From NCBI GenBank assembly GCA_963713445.1, contig CAVQMB010000017.1, positions 1-64,000 of the forward strand: a stretch of 64,000 nucleotides of DNA, written 5' to 3'. Both the position numbers and the translations under genes were made by a program. The stretch is from CAVQMB01 sp963713445 (GTDB taxonomy: Bacteria; Pseudomonadota; Gammaproteobacteria; Competibacterales; Competibacteraceae). The notes below the pieces were generated by a model. It saw nothing but the letters and a program-made list of their open reading frames with translations. It ran no database searches and was not told where the DNA came from. Shown here one piece after another: positions 32,810 to 41,385 of the stretch; the stretch's first letter is position 1, and the number at the start of each line of letters is the position of its first letter.

Positions 32810-32937
32810 CAATCGCGATTGGTTCCCACACCGGCTACGGGTTGCGCCACGCCAGGCAGGTACTTTGCTGGGGCCAATTGTTCTGGGGTAGGGATGCGCG
32901 CAGTCCCCCGGCGCGCGATGAGTCGTAGCAATCCTCG

Positions 32938-34110
32938 ATGAAGGCAGTACCTGCAGCAATACTGCCCAAGCGACGCTGGCTCGAGCTGGCCGCTGTAATT
33001 GCTTCAATCTCAGCGGTCGGTCTGTCATTAGGCTTGACGTTGCCGCTGATAAGCCTGGTGCTCAGGCACCAGGGTTACGACAGCGCGCTCATTGGCCTTG
33101 CCGGCGCCATGCCAGCCCTGGGTATCCTGCTGGGCGCACCGTTCATGCCCCGTTTGATCGGTTTTCTGGGAGCACGGCGTGCGCTGCTAGGGGCTCTGGC
33201 CGTCAGCATCTGCACCATCCTGGTGATGCCGTGGACCGTCAGCTACTACCACTGGCTTGGCCTGCGGTTTCTGATGGGCGCTGCGGATGGCTTGCTGTTC
33301 ACAGTTAGCGAAACCTGGGTCAACCAGTTGGCGGATGATCACAATCGAGGGCGCATGGTGGGCAGCTATATTACGGTGTTGTCACTTTGTTTTGCCGGCG
33401 GACCATTGCTGATCATGCTGACTGGCTCTGTCGGTGCCACGCCGTTTCTGCTCGCTTGCGTGATCCTGGCCGTTGCTGCCGTGCCGCTCGCCCTGGCTGA
33501 CGGTACGACGGTTGTCGTGAGTGATACACCGGCTGCTTTCGGTGTTCTGGGTTTTCTTCGGTTGGCGCCGGCTCTTGCTGCCGGGGTAGGTTTGTTTGCC
33601 ACTATCGACGGGTCGACCATGGCATTGCTGCCGTTGTTCGGGTTGCGCAGCGGTTTTTCCGAACCTACTGCCGCAGCCATGATCACCGTGCTCATTGCGG
33701 GCAACATTGTGCTCCAGCTACCCCTGGGGTGGCTGGCCGATAAGGTCGACCGCCAGCGGCTGCTCAAAATCTGCGGCGTAGGCATTGCGGTCGGCTCGCT
33801 GTTGCTGATGGTGGCTGCGAGGTGGCCGGTTTTGGTGTGGCCGGTGCTGGTGTTCCTGGGGATGGCGGCCGGCGGCGTCTACACCCTCGCCATGATCATC
33901 GTCGGTCAGCGATTCCAGGGTGCTGAACTGGTGACGGCCAATGCCGCTTTCGGCGTGCTTTGGGGCGGCGGCAGCCTGCTCGGACCGTTTCTGGCCGGGA
34001 TGCTGATGCGATTGTTCAACCCCGGGGGGCTGCCGCTGACCTGGTTTCTGCTGGCGGTTGGATTCCTGCTGTTGTGCGGTTACCGGCTGCCGAAACGGGT
34101 TGCCAGATAA
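32938..34110 (+). CDS. MFS transporter
   Basis: This is a 390-residue inner-membrane protein with about twelve helices. After helix 2 the loop contains PFMPRLIGFLGARRALLGAL, and helix 8-9 is followed by GWLADKVDRQRLLKICGVG, the A-motif-like loop of the major facilitator superfamily (GxLaDrxdRrrll). The arrangement is like the YcaD/YfkF group of putative drug or sugar exporters. The ATG has no strong ribosome site (TCGATG). It converges on and overlaps a peptidase gene by 31 bases. The substrate is unknown. Confidence 0.88.
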   Translation: MKAVPAAILPKRRWLELAAVIASISAVGLSLGLTLPLISLVLRHQGYDSALIGLAGAMPALGILLGAPFMPRLIGFLGARRALLGALAVSICTILVMPWTVSYYHWLGLRFLMGAADGLLFTVSETWVNQLADDHNRGRMVGSYITVLSLCFAGGPLLIMLTGSVGATPFLLACVILAVAAVPLALADGTTVVVSDTPAAFGVLGFLRLAPALAAGVGLFATIDGSTMALLPLFGLRSGFSEPTAAAMITVLIAGNIVLQLPLGWLADKVDRQRLLKICGVGIAVGSLLLMVAARWPVLVWPVLVFLGMAAGGVYTLAMIIVGQRFQGAELVTANAAFGVLWGGGSLLGPFLAGMLMRLFNPGGLPLTWFLLAVGFLLLCGYRLPKRVAR

Positions 34111-35462
34111 TCGTACGTTGCCCGCAGTCCCATGGCTTCGCCGCCCTCGGGACGACCGGGCCTGGCCTTGAGGTTCCAGGCCATAATGTCGTAGTGCAGC
34201 CAGGACGTTTGGGCGGGCAGGAATTCCTGCATGAACAGGGCTGCGGTGATAGCTCCGGCGTAACCGTTGCTGGAGGCGTTGGCAAGGTCAGCGACCCGGC
34301 TGTCGAGAAGTTCACGGTAAGGCCGATGCAGCGGCAGCCGCCAGATCGGATCGCCCACGCGGTTTGCGGCGTTGCTCAATTTGGCCGCCAGCGCATCGTC
34401 GTTGCTGAAGAACGCGGCCACTTCGGTGCCGACGGCCACGCGGGCGGCTCCGGTCAGGGTGGCGAAGTCGACAACCAGGGCCGGGTTTTCCTCACCGGCG
34501 GCGGTCAGTGCGTCGGCCAGCACCAGCCGTCCTTCGGCGTCCGTGTTGTCGATTTCGACATTCAGTCCGCACCGTGATCGCAGCACATCGCCTGGTCGCA
34601 AAGCGTTACCGGCCACGGCGTTTTCCACCGCAGGGATAAGCACCCGCAGGTTTACCCGCAGCCCGGTAGCCATAATCAGCCGGGCCAGACCCAGTGCATG
34701 GGCCGCGCCGCCCATGTCTTTTTTCATCAGCCGCATATTGTTGGCCGGCTTGAGGTCCAGTCCGCCACTGTCGAAGCATACGCCTTTGCCGACCAGGGCC
34801 ACCCGCGGTGCATCGGGCGGCCCCCAGCGTAGTTCCAGCAGGCGGGGTGGAGCTGCGCTGGCACGTCCCACGGCGTGGACCATAGGGAAATTATCGTGCA
34901 GCAGGTCGTCGCCGATCCACTGGCGGAATTCGGCGCTGAAGGAATGGGCTAAGGCCTGGGCAGCCTCGGCTAGCTGTTCAGGTAGCATATCGCCAGCTGG
35001 TGTGTTGATCAGATCGCGTACCAGGGTGATGGCTTGGGCCTGCTGCCGGACCACCTCGTGATCGGCCAGGTCGGCGATGTAAAGATGCACGGCGGCTGCC
35101 GTGCCCGGCTTGTAGTGGTCGAACTGGTACTGGCTGAGTAACCAGCCCAGGGCGGCCTGGGTCCGGGCGGCGACAGGCCAGTCTGCTTCCAGACCGTAAT
35201 GGCCGGCCGGTAGGCTGCCCGGTAGGCTCGCCAGTTGCCAGGGGGTGGCTTCGGGGTCGATGCCGGTTACCACCGCCGCAAGTTCCTGCGTCGGACCGGG
35301 GATCATGCAAAAGCTGCCCGGCTTGGCAGTGAAAGCGGTCTGATCAAGCCAGCGTCGACGCGTTTTGCTTTGGTGTTGGCGCCAATCCGGATAGTTCTTT
35401 TCGGTGACAGGAATCAATGGCACTGCTGCAGGTGATGGCTGTGCCAGTAGAGTGTCTTGCAT
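34080..35462 (-). CDS. Leucyl aminopeptidase-family metallopeptidase (M17)
   Basis: This 460-residue cytosolic enzyme belongs to peptidase family M17, which cuts N-terminal residues using two metal ions. The active-site loop ALVGKGVCFDSGGLDLKP near residue 225 holds the catalytic Lys and metal Asp, and NTDAEGRLVLADAL near 300 holds Asp, Glu and Arg. The N-terminal domain is short and resembles that of the PepB-like/YpdF-type branch rather than PepA, so it may be a monomer-type variant. It overlaps the convergent MFS gene. The promoter region upstream is shared with the divergent L,D-transpeptidase gene. Confidence 0.9.
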   Translation of the reverse strand: MQDTLLAQPSPAAVPLIPVTEKNYPDWRQHQSKTRRRWLDQTAFTAKPGSFCMIPGPTQELAAVVTGIDPEATPWQLASLPGSLPAGHYGLEADWPVAARTQAALGWLLSQYQFDHYKPGTAAAVHLYIADLADHEVVRQQAQAITLVRDLINTPAGDMLPEQLAEAAQALAHSFSAEFRQWIGDDLLHDNFPMVHAVGRASAAPPRLLELRWGPPDAPRVALVGKGVCFDSGGLDLKPANNMRLMKKDMGGAAHALGLARLIMATGLRVNLRVLIPAVENAVAGNALRPGDVLRSRCGLNVEIDNTDAEGRLVLADALTAAGEENPALVVDFATLTGAARVAVGTEVAAFFSNDDALAAKLSNAANRVGDPIWRLPLHRPYRELLDSRVADLANASSNGYAGAITAALFMQEFLPAQTSWLHYDIMAWNLKARPGRPEGGEAMGLRATYDYLATRFGSR

Positions 35463-35532
35463 GGTTGCCCCTCAATACCGATGGATTAAGAACCAATCAG
35501 TATACGGGCGGAGGCTCCTGGAGCGGACGAGC

Positions 35533-36171
35533 ATGCAGTCACTACGGTCGGTTGCGGGCGTGGTACCGTGGATGGCGTACAATGAACGTTATTGGTTTCG
35601 GGTTGAGATTACTGCCGTGCTGATACGATGTCTGCTGGTGATGGTTTTGCTGGTGCCATCTGCCTGGGCTGGGGCCGACTTGTCTCGTAGCGCTCCATGG
35701 GTGTTGATCGACACGCAGGCGCGGCGGTTGACGGTTATGGGTGTGCACGGGCCGCTGGCCGTGTTCCCGCATATTGCCATTGGATCAGCAGGTGCCGGCC
35801 GCAAACGGCATAGCGGCGACAATATCACGCCGCTCGGTCGGTTTCGCGTCGGCTGGATTAATCCGCACAGTCGCTTCGACATTTTTATCGGACTCGACTA
35901 TCCGGATGTCCAGTATGCCCGACTCGGCCTGCACGACGGCCGGATCGATCAACAGTCCTATCGGCGGATTCGGGCAGCTTTGGCTGCCAGCCGGAGACCG
36001 CCGCAGGACACCTCACTGGGAGGCTATATCGGTATCCACGGCGTCGGTGCCGGCAGTGCCTGGGTGCAGGCCAACTTCGACTGGACTGATGGTTGTATTG
36101 CGCTCAGTAATCGCCAGATTCGGCGGCTGACGCATTGGGTCAAGCCGGGCACACGCGTAGTTATCCGATAA
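35533..36171 (+). CDS. L,D-transpeptidase (YkuD-type), short form
   Basis: This 212-residue envelope protein has an N-terminal hydrophobic segment (LIRCLLVMVLLVPSAWAGA) that is probably a signal peptide. A YkuD-like catalytic domain follows: VLIDTQARRLTVMG, TPLGRFRVGWINPHSR, GYIGIHGVG and FDWTDGCIALSNRQI. The Cys in DGCIAL and the preceding His are the catalytic pair; this pattern is like YafK-type members. I chose ATG 35533 because GGAG stands nine bases upstream; starts at 35572 or GTG 35617 would give a shorter N-terminus. It lies 94 bases before an Lpp-like gene, whose product is the type of protein such enzymes attach to peptidoglycan. Confidence 0.8.
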   Translation: MQSLRSVAGVVPWMAYNERYWFRVEITAVLIRCLLVMVLLVPSAWAGADLSRSAPWVLIDTQARRLTVMGVHGPLAVFPHIAIGSAGAGRKRHSGDNITPLGRFRVGWINPHSRFDIFIGLDYPDVQYARLGLHDGRIDQQSYRRIRAALAASRRPPQDTSLGGYIGIHGVGAGSAWVQANFDWTDGCIALSNRQIRRLTHWVKPGTRVVIR

Positions 36172-36265
36172 AGCGTGGCGCGGAAAGCTTGACCCGGCCA
36201 CGGCAGGCGCTTACTGTGTCAGGGGAGCTCAAGCTTCGTCCTAGCCAACTGGAAAGGGGGCACTC

Positions 36266-36505
36266 ATGTATAAGAACGCGTTTCGACTGGCGGTTTGTGC
36301 GATGGCGGGCAGTCTGCTTGTGGGTTGCGCCAGCACCAGCGATCTGGCGCAGGTGCGCCAGGTAGCCGAGCAGGCTAAGTCGGATGCTGCTCAAGCCAAC
36401 GATACCGCCAATGAAGCCAAGGCCACGGCTGAACAGGCGATGAAGATGAGCAAAGCCAACGAAGAGCGCCTGAACCGGATGTACAAGCGTTCGATGTTGA
36501 AGTGA
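36266..36505 (+). CDS. lpp: Braun-type (Lpp/OprI-like) outer membrane lipoprotein
   Basis: This 79-residue lipoprotein has a lipobox SLLVGC with Cys21 as the lipid anchor, then an alanine-rich helix (AEQAKSDAAQANDTANEAKA) that would form the trimeric coiled coil of Lpp/OprI. The chain ends MYKRSMLK; in E. coli Lpp the terminal Lys is joined to peptidoglycan. Ser at +2 of the mature protein favours the outer membrane. GGAAAGGGGG lies before the ATG. It sits between two L,D-transpeptidase genes, one on each strand, which are candidates for attaching or releasing it. A hairpin at 36524-36547 closes the gene. Confidence 0.85.
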   Translation: MYKNAFRLAVCAMAGSLLVGCASTSDLAQVRQVAEQAKSDAAQANDTANEAKATAEQAMKMSKANEERLNRMYKRSMLK

Positions 36506-36523
36506 CGGACTTAGGGATCTGTG

Positions 36524-36547
36524 CGGCTGAGGCGGCTGCGCCTCAGC
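36524..36547. terminator. Bidirectional hairpin between lpp-like and L,D-transpeptidase genes
   Basis: GGCTGAGGCG and CGCCTCAGCC form a perfect 10-bp stem with a four-base loop between convergent genes. The T-run is poor. Confidence 0.6.
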
Positions 36548-36562
36548 CGGCTTTGCTGCTTG

Positions 36563-37498
36563 CTACTGTGATCTGGATATCGCGATAACCAGCCCGTCCG
36601 GGTCGGCCAGCGCACGGTGCACCTTGGTCATGTTCACGATATCCGTTAACGCTCCACCCCATTTCTTTTCGAGAGCCTGAAGCGCTGCCTGGAATGTGGC
36701 CTCGTTGGGCGCGTCGTCGTCCCCAAATGGGCCATAGGCCTGCATGTAAACGGTGTCGGCTGCCATGCCGACCTTGACCGGCTGGTCGATGATGTCGACC
36801 GGCGTCCCTTTCGGCACCTGTGCAAACAAACGGGTAATATCCGCGTTGTAGAGTCGCACACACCCATGTGACACACGGCTGCCGACGCCATCCGGCTTGT
36901 CGGTCCCGTGGATCAGGTAACCCGGGATGCCAAGCCGCAACGCAAATGGACCCAACGGATTATCCGGCCCGGCAGGCACCACGTCCGGCAGAATCTGACC
37001 GTAGCGCTCCAGGTGTTCCTTCTTGATGGACGCCGGCGGATACCAGGCCGGACCCTTGATTCTGGCCACGATACGGGTGTCGCCCAGCGGCGTCTTCCAA
37101 TCCATGCGGCCGATGCCGACCGGGAATGTCATCACCACCGGCGGGTGACCGGGTTTGGGTTTGGGGTAATAGTACAGACGCTTCTCCGGCAGATTAAGGA
37201 CAATGCCTTTGCGCGGTGCGTTCGGCAGGATGTGGCGGCCCGGTATTACGACCGGTGTGCCGTTGCCCGGCAACCAGCGATCGACCTTGGGATTAGCCAT
37301 GAGAATGGCGTCGTTGCCGACATCATAGCGCCGGGCAATATCCATCAGGGTGTCCTGCTGGCGGGAGGGGACGACTAGCTGCTGGCCCACAATGTCGACG
37401 CCGGGCGGGGGTAGCAGATAGGTGGCGGCGGCGGCCGGCAGCGATACCCAGGCCAGCAGGATGGGCACAAGAGCAAGCAGGGGGATTCTCGATGTCAT
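36563..37498 (-). CDS. L,D-transpeptidase (ErfK/YbiS/YcfS family)
   Basis: This 311-residue periplasmic enzyme has a signal peptide (LLALVPILLAWVSLPAAAA). A LysM-like region follows (LVVPSRQQDTLMDIARRYDV, then ILMANPKVDRWLPGNG) at about residues 45-85. The YkuD catalytic domain contains GIVLNLPEKRLYYYPK, MTFPVGIGRMDWKTPLG and HGTDKPDGVGSRVSHGCVRL near residue 220, with the active-site Cys in SHGCVRL. Relatives link Lpp to the diaminopimelate of peptidoglycan or form 3-3 crosslinks. It converges on the lpp-like gene, which fits Lpp attachment. The gene order is followed by a gamma-glutamylcyclotransferase gene on the same strand. Confidence 0.92.
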   Translation of the reverse strand: MTSRIPLLALVPILLAWVSLPAAAATYLLPPPGVDIVGQQLVVPSRQQDTLMDIARRYDVGNDAILMANPKVDRWLPGNGTPVVIPGRHILPNAPRKGIVLNLPEKRLYYYPKPKPGHPPVVMTFPVGIGRMDWKTPLGDTRIVARIKGPAWYPPASIKKEHLERYGQILPDVVPAGPDNPLGPFALRLGIPGYLIHGTDKPDGVGSRVSHGCVRLYNADITRLFAQVPKGTPVDIIDQPVKVGMAADTVYMQAYGPFGDDDAPNEATFQAALQALEKKWGGALTDIVNMTKVHRALADPDGLVIAISRSQ

Positions 37499-37512
37499 GA
37501 TCAGTTTCGATA

Positions 37513-38028
37513 TCAGGTGCCGGAAAGAGGTTCCCGCAGAATCATTCCGTTGCTGGTCTGCCGGGTCCGGTCACTGTCGGGCATGGCTGTGACCGCCCGC
37601 AAGGCAGTGACGTAAGGCATTGGCAGTCCGTGGTGACGGGCGCCTTCGACCACGAACGCCTTGTACCAGTCGAACGGGATGAGCCCGGGCGCTATATGGC
37701 TGTCCTGGGCACGGTAGAAAAAAACCTTCAGGGGCTGGCCGGCGACCCTCAGGGTCATCCACTGTTCCTGGTAGCCTCGGTGCAAGCCCTCAGCCGCATC
37801 CAGTAATGGTTTTTCGTCTGCGGTCATGGTGTAAACGACACCGTGTACGGCGGCGCCAGGGTCGGGAACGACATCGCATTTGCCGGAACCGTCTGCGCCG
37901 CGCTTGTGGAACGCCAGTCGGTAGCCGGGTAGCACGGCGCGAGCCCGTATCCGTGCCGAGGGAACCCTGCGGCCCAGCCGGTGCGGATGCAGATTGGAGC
38001 CGTAGGCGAAGTAGTGCAGCAGCGTCAT
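37513..38028 (-). CDS. Gamma-glutamylcyclotransferase family protein
   Basis: This 171-residue cytosolic protein has the YGSN motif at the start (HYFAYGSNLHP), and the catalytic Glu is probably in LLDAAEGLHRGY near residue 80. The family turns gamma-glutamyl amino acids or gamma-glutamylamines into 5-oxoproline. Its ATG overlaps the TGA of the upstream ABC ATPase gene, so the two are translationally coupled. This is odd because the ATPase has no permease nearby. A role in gamma-glutamyl or amino-acid turnover is plausible. Confidence 0.85.
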   Translation of the reverse strand: MTLLHYFAYGSNLHPHRLGRRVPSARIRARAVLPGYRLAFHKRGADGSGKCDVVPDPGAAVHGVVYTMTADEKPLLDAAEGLHRGYQEQWMTLRVAGQPLKVFFYRAQDSHIAPGLIPFDWYKAFVVEGARHHGLPMPYVTALRAVTAMPDSDRTRQTSNGMILREPLSGT

Positions 38029-38822
38029 CAGTGGCGCAGAATCTGGCTGAGAAACAGTTTAGTGCGGTCCGATTGCGGGTTGAGGAAAAACGCTTCGGGC
38101 TCGTTCTGCTCGATGATCTCGCCGCCGTCCATAAATAGTACCCGGTTGGCCACAGTGCGGGCGAAGCCCATCTCGTGAGTCACACAGATCATCGTCATGC
38201 CGGTTCCCGCCAGTTCGATCATAGTGTCCAGTACTTCCTTGATCATTTCCGGGTCGAGTGCCGACGTGGGTTCGTCAAACAGCATGATCTTGGGATTCAT
38301 GCACAGGGAGCGCGCGATGGCAACACGCTGTTGCTGGCCACCCGACAAGTGACCGGGATACTTGTGTGCCTGTTCGGGTATTTTTACCCGGGTCAGGTAT
38401 TCCATGGCGAGTGCCTCGGCCTGTTTCTTGGATGTTTGGCGGACCCAGATGGGTGCCAGCGTGCAGTTCTCCAGCACGGTGAGATGGGGAAACAGATTGA
38501 AGTGCTGGAAGACCATGCCGACTTCGCAGCGAATTTGCTCGATGTGCTTGAGATCGTCGGTCAGCTCGATGCCATCGATGGTGATTCGCCCCTGCTGATG
38601 CTTTTCGAGCCGATTGATACAACGGATCATGGTCGATTTGCCGGACCCCGACGGCCCGCAGACGACGATTCGTTCACCTCGATTGACAGTCAGAGTGATG
38701 TCCTTGAGGACGTGAAACTGACCGAACCATTTGTGCACGTGGTCCAGATCGATCATTATCTTGTCGGAAACAGTCAGGCTGGGTGGAACGTGCTCGGTGA
38801 TAAGTTCAGGCATTTCCGACAT
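38028..38822 (-). CDS. Polar amino-acid ABC transporter ATP-binding protein (GlnQ/AapP-like), unpartnered
   Basis: This 264-residue ATPase has Walker A GPSGSGKSTMIRCINRLE near residue 55, signature LSGGQQQRVAIARSLCMNPK, Walker B IMLFDEPTSALDPEM and H-switch VTHEMGFART. The CINRLE continuation and DPEM are hallmarks of the polar amino-acid importer branch. Normal operons also hold a binding protein and one or two permeases; none is present on either side. It may serve a permease encoded elsewhere. Its stop overlaps the next gene start. The neighbour upstream is a MalY/PatB lyase, so cystine or methionine uptake is one idea. Confidence 0.9.
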   Translation of the reverse strand: MSEMPELITEHVPPSLTVSDKIMIDLDHVHKWFGQFHVLKDITLTVNRGERIVVCGPSGSGKSTMIRCINRLEKHQQGRITIDGIELTDDLKHIEQIRCEVGMVFQHFNLFPHLTVLENCTLAPIWVRQTSKKQAEALAMEYLTRVKIPEQAHKYPGHLSGGQQQRVAIARSLCMNPKIMLFDEPTSALDPEMIKEVLDTMIELAGTGMTMICVTHEMGFARTVANRVLFMDGGEIIEQNEPEAFFLNPQSDRTKLFLSQILRH

Positions 38823-38946
38823 GGAGGATTCCTCACAGAGGATTTAACGTCGGCGACAACCGGTCAGGCAGCGTTTGTGGCCGGTTTCTGAGCTGGCAGT
38901 GGTGCAAGGCCAGGTAACCAGGGCGGGTCACTGGGCCGGCCGTTGC

Positions 38947-40095
38947 TTAAGCCGTGTGGCGGCTTTCGAGGGCTTGTTGCATGTGTTCCAGCGCCTGTTC
39001 CAGCAGCGGTCGCGGGCAGGCGAAATTGAGTCGCACGAAACCGGCGGCGGCACCGAACAGGCGGCCGTCGTGGACACCCACACCGAACTGCTCGAACAGG
39101 CCCGCGGGATTCTCCAGGCCAGCCTCGCGGCAATCGATCCACGCCAGATATGTGGCTTCCGTAGGACTCAGGCGCAGTCCCGTTTGTGCGGCTGTCCATT
39201 CCGCCAGTCGGTCGCGGTTGCCTCGCAGATATTTCAGCAGCGCCTGGCGCCAAGGCTCGCCGTCGCGGAACGCGGCCAATGCAGCAACATAACCGAGCAC
39301 GTTGACGTGTGCCACGATGCCCGCCATGGCCGCCTGGAAGCGTTTGCGCAGGGCGCTGTCGGAAATGATCGCAAAGCCGCAACCGAGCCCGGCCAGATTG
39401 AACGTTTTGCTGGGAGCCATCAGCGTAATGGTGCGGGCCGCAATCTCCGGGCTCAGGGTCGCAGTTGGCAGGTGCGGCTTGTTCTCGTCCAGTATCAGCT
39501 CGCAGTGAATCTCGTCGGAACAGATAATGAGGTCATGGCGCTCGCAGAGCCCGGCCAGGGCGGTGAGTTCTGTCCGGCTGTAGACCCGCCCCACCGGATT
39601 ATGCGGGTGGCTCAGCAACAGCAATCGCGTGGTCGGCGTGATGTTGGCTTCGAGCCGGTCCAGGTCAAGTGTCCAGCGGCCGTTGTCCTCGCACATCGGC
39701 ACCGTAATCAGCGCTCGGCCCATGTTGCCGGGGGCCGACAGGAACGGGTGATAGACCGGGGTCGACGTGATGACGCTTTCCTGCGCCCCGGGCAGTCGGC
39801 AGGCGGCATTGATGGCGCACACCAAACCCGGCAGCCAGACCAGCCATTCGGGTTGGATCTGCCAGTCATAGAATGCCGCCAGCCGGGCCTGGACGGTTTC
39901 TACCAGGGCAGCCGGCACATTGCCATAACCGAAGATACCATGCTCGACACGTGCCTTGAGGGCTTCCATGACCGCGGGTGGGGAGCGGAAATCCATATCG
40001 GCCACCCACATCGGGATGACGTCGGATCCATACTTGTGCCATTTGGTACTGTCGCTGGTGCGACGATCGATCTGAATATCAAAGTCGTAGGTCAT
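38947..40095 (-). CDS. MalY/PatB-family aminotransferase/cystathionine beta-lyase
   Basis: This 382-residue PLP enzyme is of fold type I. The start YDFDIQIDRR.SDS.KW then VIPMWVADMDF is the MalY/PatB signature. SNPHNP-like LLSHPHNPVGR, ICSDEIHCELIL (Asp binding the pyridine ring) and APSKTFNLAGLG (Schiff-base Lys) are all present, with a C-terminal RLNFACPR Arg for the carboxylate. Such enzymes cleave cystathionine or cysteine conjugates to a thiol, pyruvate and ammonia. It lies 124 bases upstream of an amino-acid ABC ATPase gene on the same strand. Confidence 0.88.
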   Translation of the reverse strand: MTYDFDIQIDRRTSDSTKWHKYGSDVIPMWVADMDFRSPPAVMEALKARVEHGIFGYGNVPAALVETVQARLAAFYDWQIQPEWLVWLPGLVCAINAACRLPGAQESVITSTPVYHPFLSAPGNMGRALITVPMCEDNGRWTLDLDRLEANITPTTRLLLLSHPHNPVGRVYSRTELTALAGLCERHDLIICSDEIHCELILDENKPHLPTATLSPEIAARTITLMAPSKTFNLAGLGCGFAIISDSALRKRFQAAMAGIVAHVNVLGYVAALAAFRDGEPWRQALLKYLRGNRDRLAEWTAAQTGLRLSPTEATYLAWIDCREAGLENPAGLFEQFGVGVHDGRLFGAAAGFVRLNFACPRPLLEQALEHMQQALESRHTA

Positions 40096-40264
40096 ACGGA
40101 TCGTTGCCCCGTGAAGTCAAGAGTAAGCTCGAAAATATAAAATTATGCCATGATGTCGTCAGCCCGCGGTCTGTTCTTCTCCGCAATCATCAGTTGCGGG
40201 CTCTCAAAGCCGGGTCGGTCGGCGGGGATGACGACAGCGGCCATGAGTAATGCTCGGCCACGTT

Positions 40265-40286
40265 GGTCCGTATTAGAATACGGACC
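40265..40286. promoter_or_regulatory. 22-bp palindrome upstream of the asparaginase gene
   Basis: GGTCCGTATT and AATACGGACC are perfect 10-base arms around AG, 82 bases before the asparaginase ATG. The size and symmetry are typical of a dimeric repressor or activator site. The binding protein is unknown. Confidence 0.5.
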
Positions 40287-40368
40287 GAACTTTAGCACTG
40301 TCCCCGTGACTTAGAAAACGATGGCGAGAGCGAGCACGACTCGCTTACTGCTCGGAGTGAAACGGACC

Positions 40369-41385
40369 ATGCCAGAGATTGCCAACCCGACCCTGGTCGA
40401 GGTCACGCGTGGTGCATTGGTGGAGAGCCGCCATCGCGGTGGTGCTGCCGTAGTCGACGGCCATGGTCGGGTGCGGGCCGAGTGGGGCGACATCGAGCGG
40501 CCGGTCTATGCGCGCTCGGCAATCAAGCCGATACAGGCACTACCGTTGCTCGAAACGGGTGCTTTTGATGGCTATCAGCTGACCGATGCCGAACTGGCGC
40601 TGGCCTGTGCCTCACATGGCGGCGAACCGCAACATGTCGAACGGATCGCGGCTTGGCTGCAACGGCTGGGGTTGAGCACCGCTGATCTCCAGTGCGGCGT
40701 CCATCCGCCTCTGCACGCGGCGAGTGCACAGGCTTTGAGGGCGGCCGGGCAACCGGCCACCGCTTTGCACAACAACTGTTCCGGCAAGCACAGCGGATTT
40801 TTGACGACTGCCATGTACAACGGCGAGCCTTTATCCAATTATCTGCGCCCGGACCATCCGGTTCAGCAACGCTGGCGCCACGCCCTGGCGGAACTGAGTG
40901 AAAGCGAGCTTGAAACTGCCCCGGAGGGTGTGGACGGCTGTGGTATCCCAGTGCTCGGGCTGGGGCTGCGGGCGACTGCTCTGGCCCTGGCCCGGCTGGC
41001 AGACCCGGTCGGTTTGAACAAAGCAAGAGCGAGCGCGGCGCGGCGAATCGTCCATGCCATGGCAGTTAATCCTGAACTGGTGGCCGGTAGCGGACGGTTC
41101 GATACGTTAGTGCTGCGGGTGGCCGGTGAGCGCGCTGTGATCAAAACCGGCGCGGAAGGCGTTTACACGGCGATTCTGCCCACCCTGGGTCTGGGTGTGG
41201 CGCTGAAAATCGACGACGGCGCAAGCCGGGCCGCCACCGTGGCGCTCGGCGCACTGCTGAGCGGTCTGGGGGTATTGACAGAAGGTGACCGGCAGCAACT
41301 GGTGGATGTCCTGCTGCCTCCGGTGCGCAACCATGCCGGCCGCGTTGTGGGCGCGATACGCCCGGCCGCGGGATGGCTGCCATGA
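40369..41385 (+). CDS. L-asparaginase II family protein (Rhizobium type)
   Basis: This 338-residue cytosolic enzyme belongs to the Asparaginase_II family, unrelated to E. coli AnsA/AnsB. Family segments are RSAIKPIQALPLLETGA, ALACASHGGEPQHVERI, NNCSGKHSGFLTTAMYNG, GVDGCGIPVLGLGL and GAEGVYTA-like EGVYTAILPTLGLG. The Ser-Lys pairs in SAIK and CSGKH carry the chemistry in this family. I chose ATG 40369 with GGAG about ten bases upstream over an ATG at 40321. Its TGA overlaps the bioC ATG. Control by the upstream palindrome is possible. Confidence 0.88.
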   Translation: MPEIANPTLVEVTRGALVESRHRGGAAVVDGHGRVRAEWGDIERPVYARSAIKPIQALPLLETGAFDGYQLTDAELALACASHGGEPQHVERIAAWLQRLGLSTADLQCGVHPPLHAASAQALRAAGQPATALHNNCSGKHSGFLTTAMYNGEPLSNYLRPDHPVQQRWRHALAELSESELETAPEGVDGCGIPVLGLGLRATALALARLADPVGLNKARASAARRIVHAMAVNPELVAGSGRFDTLVLRVAGERAVIKTGAEGVYTAILPTLGLGVALKIDDGASRAATVALGALLSGLGVLTEGDRQQLVDVLLPPVRNHAGRVVGAIRPAAGWLP

